A stretch of DNA of 64,000 nt from Bacillota bacterium (GTDB taxonomy: Bacteria > Bacillota > Clostridia > Oscillospirales > Oscillospiraceae), in assembly GCA_021770445.1 (NCBI GenBank), contig JAETQY010000004.1, forward strand, positions 44,933 to 108,932, in the 5' to 3' direction. The position numbers were made by a program, and so were the translations under genes. This document shows positions 61,010-64,000 of the stretch, in pieces; the stretch's first letter is position 1; each line of letters begins with the position of its first letter. The notes beneath the pieces are model-generated. The model was not told the origin of the DNA. It was given only the letters and a program-made list of their open reading frames with translations, and searched no databases.

Positions 61010-61354
61010 ATGAGTGTAAAATGGCAAGATAATGCAAACAGAGAAAAAGAGGGGAAAAAGCCAGGTAAGGGTCTGGAAAAGGGAGAGAAACAAATGCTTG
61101 CATGGATTATTACATTTTATATTTTGGGTATTATTTTAAGCGTTTTGTTAAATTATACCCTGGCATCTTTTACCGCGGCATTTTTGGTTGTAGACCCAGC
61201 CACCGCAGCGGCAAACGCAGAGATGTACCTTTACGGCATATATTTTAACATTAGTTTGATTGCGCTCATTTGCATTGTGAAAGTATGTACAAGTGAGTGG
61301 TGGCGCAGACGAAAAGACGCAAAGAAGAACAGAGGAAAAGAGGATGAAAAATAA
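61010..61354 (+). CDS. Small two-helix membrane protein
   Basis: A 114-residue protein with a charged head (1-28), a transmembrane helix at about 30-50 and another at about 73-92, and a basic, lysine-rich end. AAGAGGAGGAG precedes the ATG. The next gene starts inside its last codons. A membrane part of a conjugation apparatus is possible from context. No family is recognised. The gap before it (60890-61009) contains two GC-rich palindromes. Confidence 0.6.
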   Translation: MSVKWQDNANREKEGKKPGKGLEKGEKQMLAWIITFYILGIILSVLLNYTLASFTAAFLVVDPATAAANAEMYLYGIYFNISLIALICIVKVCTSEWWRRRKDAKKNRGKEDEK

Positions 61355-62126
61355 ATTCAAGAACGTGCTGGCAGTGACGAAACAGCGACTAATGGAAGCG
61401 GTGGAATACTGCCGCACACACCCAATTAAGGTCATCGCAAGTATTTTATTGCCGCTGCTCGCTGTGGGTGTCACGATAAAGCTGGTGCTGTGGATAATAA
61501 GTCTACTGAACCAGGCAGCGGCGGCAATAGTAGCATTTGTAAATAAAAATCTGGTGCCGTTGGTGCTGGTAGTGTCTGGTATCTGGTGGCTGTCCCATCG
61601 AAAAGGCGGAGAGAAGCCGCCAGCTGTGAATCCCCCCAATGAAAAAGTGGTATTAAAACACGCCAAACAAGGTCTGGACGCCCTGCTGGACCATATCCTG
61701 CTTGTAGTTGAGAGCCTGGCTGAGCAGACGGAGATATATAGCCCGAGGACCAAGGGGGAATTGGCCTATCCGGATAAAAAACGCTGTATCCGTATAGAGG
61801 ACGGCGTAGCGGTCGTAACAGTCAGGCTGCATTATGCGGGAGAACTGGACCCGGTAAAATTCCTGGGGCGGTTCTCTGACCGAATGGCGCAAAAATTGAA
61901 CGCAGGAGAACTCCCCGGCCACCCAAACCCGGTATTTTATGATGAGGATAACGAGACGCACACAGCGATCCAGGGAATCCGTTGTATCCCGGTCAAGAGC
62001 GAGAAAAGCGTCCTGCTGGAAGTTATCCGAGTGAACCAGGCGGCAATCGCCCTACTGGATAAAGTGGAGCGAGAGCGGCTGATCGAAGCGGACGACGAGG
62101 AACAACTCACCGATGATGAACTCTAA
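61344..62126 (+). CDS. Membrane protein of unknown function, 260 residues
   Basis: Hydrophobic helices lie at about 28-50 and 58-80 (VIASILLPLLAVGVTIKLVLWIISLL, then ATIVAF-like and NLVPLVLVVSGIWWL). A soluble domain of about 170 residues and an acidic end (EADDEEQLTDDEL) follow. The ATG overlaps the gene before and the stop overlaps the FtsK-like gene. Placed directly before the coupling-type ATPase, it may form a membrane dock for it; this is inference. Confidence 0.65.
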   Translation: MKNKFKNVLAVTKQRLMEAVEYCRTHPIKVIASILLPLLAVGVTIKLVLWIISLLNQAAAAIVAFVNKNLVPLVLVVSGIWWLSHRKGGEKPPAVNPPNEKVVLKHAKQGLDALLDHILLVVESLAEQTEIYSPRTKGELAYPDKKRCIRIEDGVAVVTVRLHYAGELDPVKFLGRFSDRMAQKLNAGELPGHPNPVFYDEDNETHTAIQGIRCIPVKSEKSVLLEVIRVNQAAIALLDKVERERLIEADDEEQLTDDEL

Positions 62127-62877
62127 AGCGCCCCGCCTGGCCCTGGGGTATGACCTGGACGCCTGGGCAAATTTCAGGGAGAAAGAGCCTATCGAAATCG
62201 ACATATCCCCAAGCGAAAATTCCCATATTTTGCTATGCGGGATGTCAGGTTCTGGTAAATCCTACCAGGAGCATCAACTATTGTACCGCTTGATACGGGC
62301 TGAGCAAGACCGGGACGGGGAATACTATTTCGCCGACTACAAGGGGGACGATAGCTTTAGCTATCTGCGGGGCTGCCCCCGGTACTACACCTACAAGAAT
62401 ACGCTGACCGCTCTGGATATTGTCCACTCCCGCCTGATCGCCCGTCAGTCTGGGGAAGACGCCACCAGAAACCCGGTCACGCTGGTTTGGGATGAATACA
62501 TGGCCCAGGCCCTCAACTTAATGAACGAAGATCGCAAGGCCGCCGCCGTGATGATGAATAAGGTCAGCGAGATTCTCCTTTTAGGCCGTTCATTGTCAGT
62601 CAGAATTTCCATTTCCTGTCAGAGGGCCGACGCCATAGCTTTTCCTGCTGGAAGCCGCCTGAACTATGGCGTGATAATTGTCTGCGGGGCGGCGGTGCGC
62701 TCTATCTACGAAATGCTATTACCTGACCACATGGAGCAAGTCAAGGGGCGACAGTTCGGACGGGGCGAAGGGGTGGTATTGCTCCAAGGCTCCACCCTCC
62801 GCTATCTCAAAGTCCCCGCCGTCCGGGATGAAGCCCGTATGCGGCAAACCTGCCTTGAAGCGTTAAGCAGAGAATGA
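62113..62877 (+). CDS. FtsK/TcpA-like DNA translocase ATPase
   Basis: A 254-residue HerA/FtsK-type ATPase. Walker A is LLCGMSGSGKSYQEHQLL (about 41-58) and Walker B is VTLVWDEYM; RSLSVRISISCQRADAIAF is the following sensor region. It has no transmembrane helix, unlike full FtsK or TcpA, and is short. On integrative elements of the Tn916 type such a protein drives DNA through the transfer pore. A separate membrane protein encoded just upstream may supply the anchor. Confidence 0.82.
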   Translation: MMNSKAPRLALGYDLDAWANFREKEPIEIDISPSENSHILLCGMSGSGKSYQEHQLLYRLIRAEQDRDGEYYFADYKGDDSFSYLRGCPRYYTYKNTLTALDIVHSRLIARQSGEDATRNPVTLVWDEYMAQALNLMNEDRKAAAVMMNKVSEILLLGRSLSVRISISCQRADAIAFPAGSRLNYGVIIVCGAAVRSIYEMLLPDHMEQVKGRQFGRGEGVVLLQGSTLRYLKVPAVRDEARMRQTCLEALSRE

Positions 62878-62894
62878 AGCACTCAACGGACAAA

Positions 62895-62937
62895 CCGGGG
62901 CGGGGCGGCGAAGCGAAGCGAAAGCCGCCCGCCCCGG
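62895..62937. repeat. Long GC-rich hairpin upstream of rep
   Basis: CCGGGGCGGGGCGGC / GCCGCCCGCCCCGG (one bulged G), then a second small palindrome GGCCCC / GGGGCC. It lies in the only gap between the ATPase and rep genes and could hold an origin (dso) or oriT, or be a terminator. Confidence 0.5.
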
Positions 62938-63014
62938 AGTGGCCCCAGCGGGGCCGCTCCTATTAACTTGATTATATTATTTATGAACATTGGGCCGCAA
63001 GGCCAGGAGGAAGC

Positions 63015-63938
63015 ATGGAAATACAGCGGATAGACAACCAACGTCCAACCCCAAAAGCCTCCGTCACAGTAAAGGTGTGCGGCAACGTTATAGAGATACG
63101 TCACAGCTTCAGCGGCTCTCCAAAAATTACCATACAAAAGCTGAACGCCGATGAATATTTAGACTTCCGAACAGGGAGCGTAGAGGTTTTCCAACACGCC
63201 GCCAGCCGAGCCGAGGACAAGGCCAGCGTTGCTCAAAGCCTCCGCAATCTCCGGGACATCATCAATAGTAACCTGACGGACCCGGAATCGGCCCTGTGGG
63301 TGACGTTGACGTACCGGGAGAACATGAGAGATACCCAGCGGCTTTATGAGGACTTCCACGCTTTTATCAAGCGGTTGCGCCGCTATCTGAAAAGAGAGGG
63401 CCACCTGCCTACCGAGTACATAGCAGCCGCCGAGCCGCAAGGCCGGGGAGCATGGCACCTCCATGTGCTGCTCCTATTTCCGGAAAAGGCCCCGTATATC
63501 CCAAACGGGGACATGGCAACGCTGTGGGGCCACGGCTTTACCAAGACCAAGAGCCTAAAGGGGGTGGACAACCCCGGCCTGTATTTGACCGCATACCTGG
63601 GGGACATGGAACTGACGGAGGCGGTGAACGCAGGACAATTTAAGGCGGGGCGGCTGGGAGAGAGCAAAGATAAAAGCAAGGCGGTAATAAAGGGAGCAAG
63701 GCTCCACCTATACCCCAGCGGCATCAATCTGTATCGTTGTTCCCGAGGCGTGAAGCGGCCCGAAGTGTTGCACATGACGGAGGGGGAGGCGCAGGAGATC
63801 ATCGGGACGGCCCCGCTGACGTATGAAAAGACGATAGCCGTGAGGGATAGCGAGGGTCAGACGGTGAATATCATCAACTACCGACAGTATAACCGGGCCA
63901 GGGCCGAAGATCAGGCCGAGACAGCCGCCGTTGAGTAG
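63015..63938 (+). CDS. Rolling-circle replication initiator (HUH Rep)
   Basis: A 307-residue protein with the HUH motif in EPQGRGAWHLHVLLLF and a downstream tyrosine pair in NPGLYLTAYLGDM. ALWVTLTYRENM is the first beta-strand motif of the Rep fold. Such proteins nick the double-strand origin and start rolling-circle copying; on integrative elements they replicate the excised circle. AGGAGG precedes the ATG. The last 62 bases of the window hold no complete gene. Confidence 0.85.
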   Translation: MEIQRIDNQRPTPKASVTVKVCGNVIEIRHSFSGSPKITIQKLNADEYLDFRTGSVEVFQHAASRAEDKASVAQSLRNLRDIINSNLTDPESALWVTLTYRENMRDTQRLYEDFHAFIKRLRRYLKREGHLPTEYIAAAEPQGRGAWHLHVLLLFPEKAPYIPNGDMATLWGHGFTKTKSLKGVDNPGLYLTAYLGDMELTEAVNAGQFKAGRLGESKDKSKAVIKGARLHLYPSGINLYRCSRGVKRPEVLHMTEGEAQEIIGTAPLTYEKTIAVRDSEGQTVNIINYRQYNRARAEDQAETAAVE

Positions 63939-64000
63939 CCGGGAGATTCAGAGGCGGAGGCAACCGACAGCGGAGCGAAATCATAAAAACCGGGGCGGCA

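Overview
The window is a high-GC Firmicute chromosome. It carries Shine-Dalgarno starts with AGGAGG, sigma-A promoters of the TTGACA/TATAAT type, a T-box before thrS, CIRCE operators, a glgBCDA operon with a GlgD subunit, and indolepyruvate:ferredoxin oxidoreductase with phenylacetate-CoA ligase. Together these suggest an anaerobic gut Clostridium relative of the Oscillospiraceae type (Flavonifractor / Lawsonibacter / Oscillibacter-like). The genus is inference.

Layout. 1-640: the 5' end of thrS with its T-box leader. 811-10819, minus strand: one tightly overlapping nine-gene operon (murJ-like flippase, O-antigen ligase/polymerase, glycosyltransferase, two DUF4330 proteins, a GT4-CsaB fusion, then znuA-znuC-znuB) from one strong promoter. 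11005-13818: a secreted phosphodiester-glycosidase/SLH/Ig/SH3 protein read divergently. 13867-17227: 2-hydroxyacid dehydrogenase, prmA, degV, DUF1836. 17373-21923: a CmpB-like membrane protein, clpB, hsp20 and an XRE regulator, with two CIRCE sites. 22046-22690: a 46-residue protein and a convergent transcript of unknown nature. 22919-27461: a two-component system and a membrane-anchored PIG-L deacetylase. 27497-33820: an aromatic 2-oxo-acid cluster (ACT protein, paaK, iorB, iorA, TrpR-like regulator) divergent from an AMP-forming acyl-CoA ligase.

33856-46311, minus strand, is a compact 12.5-kb phage-derived cluster: terminase, portal, protease, capsid, connectors, contractile sheath and tube, tail chaperone, LysM protein, hub, spike, gp25, baseplate J and YmfQ. 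In the window it has no integrase, repressor, replication, lysis or tail-fibre gene, and no normal tape-measure gene. It shares the host's high GC and sits between two ordinary host genes, so it looks like a domesticated, gene-transfer-agent-sized particle locus. 46597-54004: dacF, then the glycogen operon glgB-glgC-glgD-glgA.

54173-54262 is tRNA-Ser(GGA). To its right the composition changes abruptly. There is an AT-rich stretch (recombinase fragment, KilA-N fragment, a Clp-fold SDH-family protease with a small Cys-rich partner), then a region with an HTH regulator, two zinc-ribbon membrane proteins, membrane proteins, an FtsK/TcpA-like ATPase and a rolling-circle Rep. This reads as the left part of one or more integrative elements lodged at the tRNA gene and continuing past the window edge.
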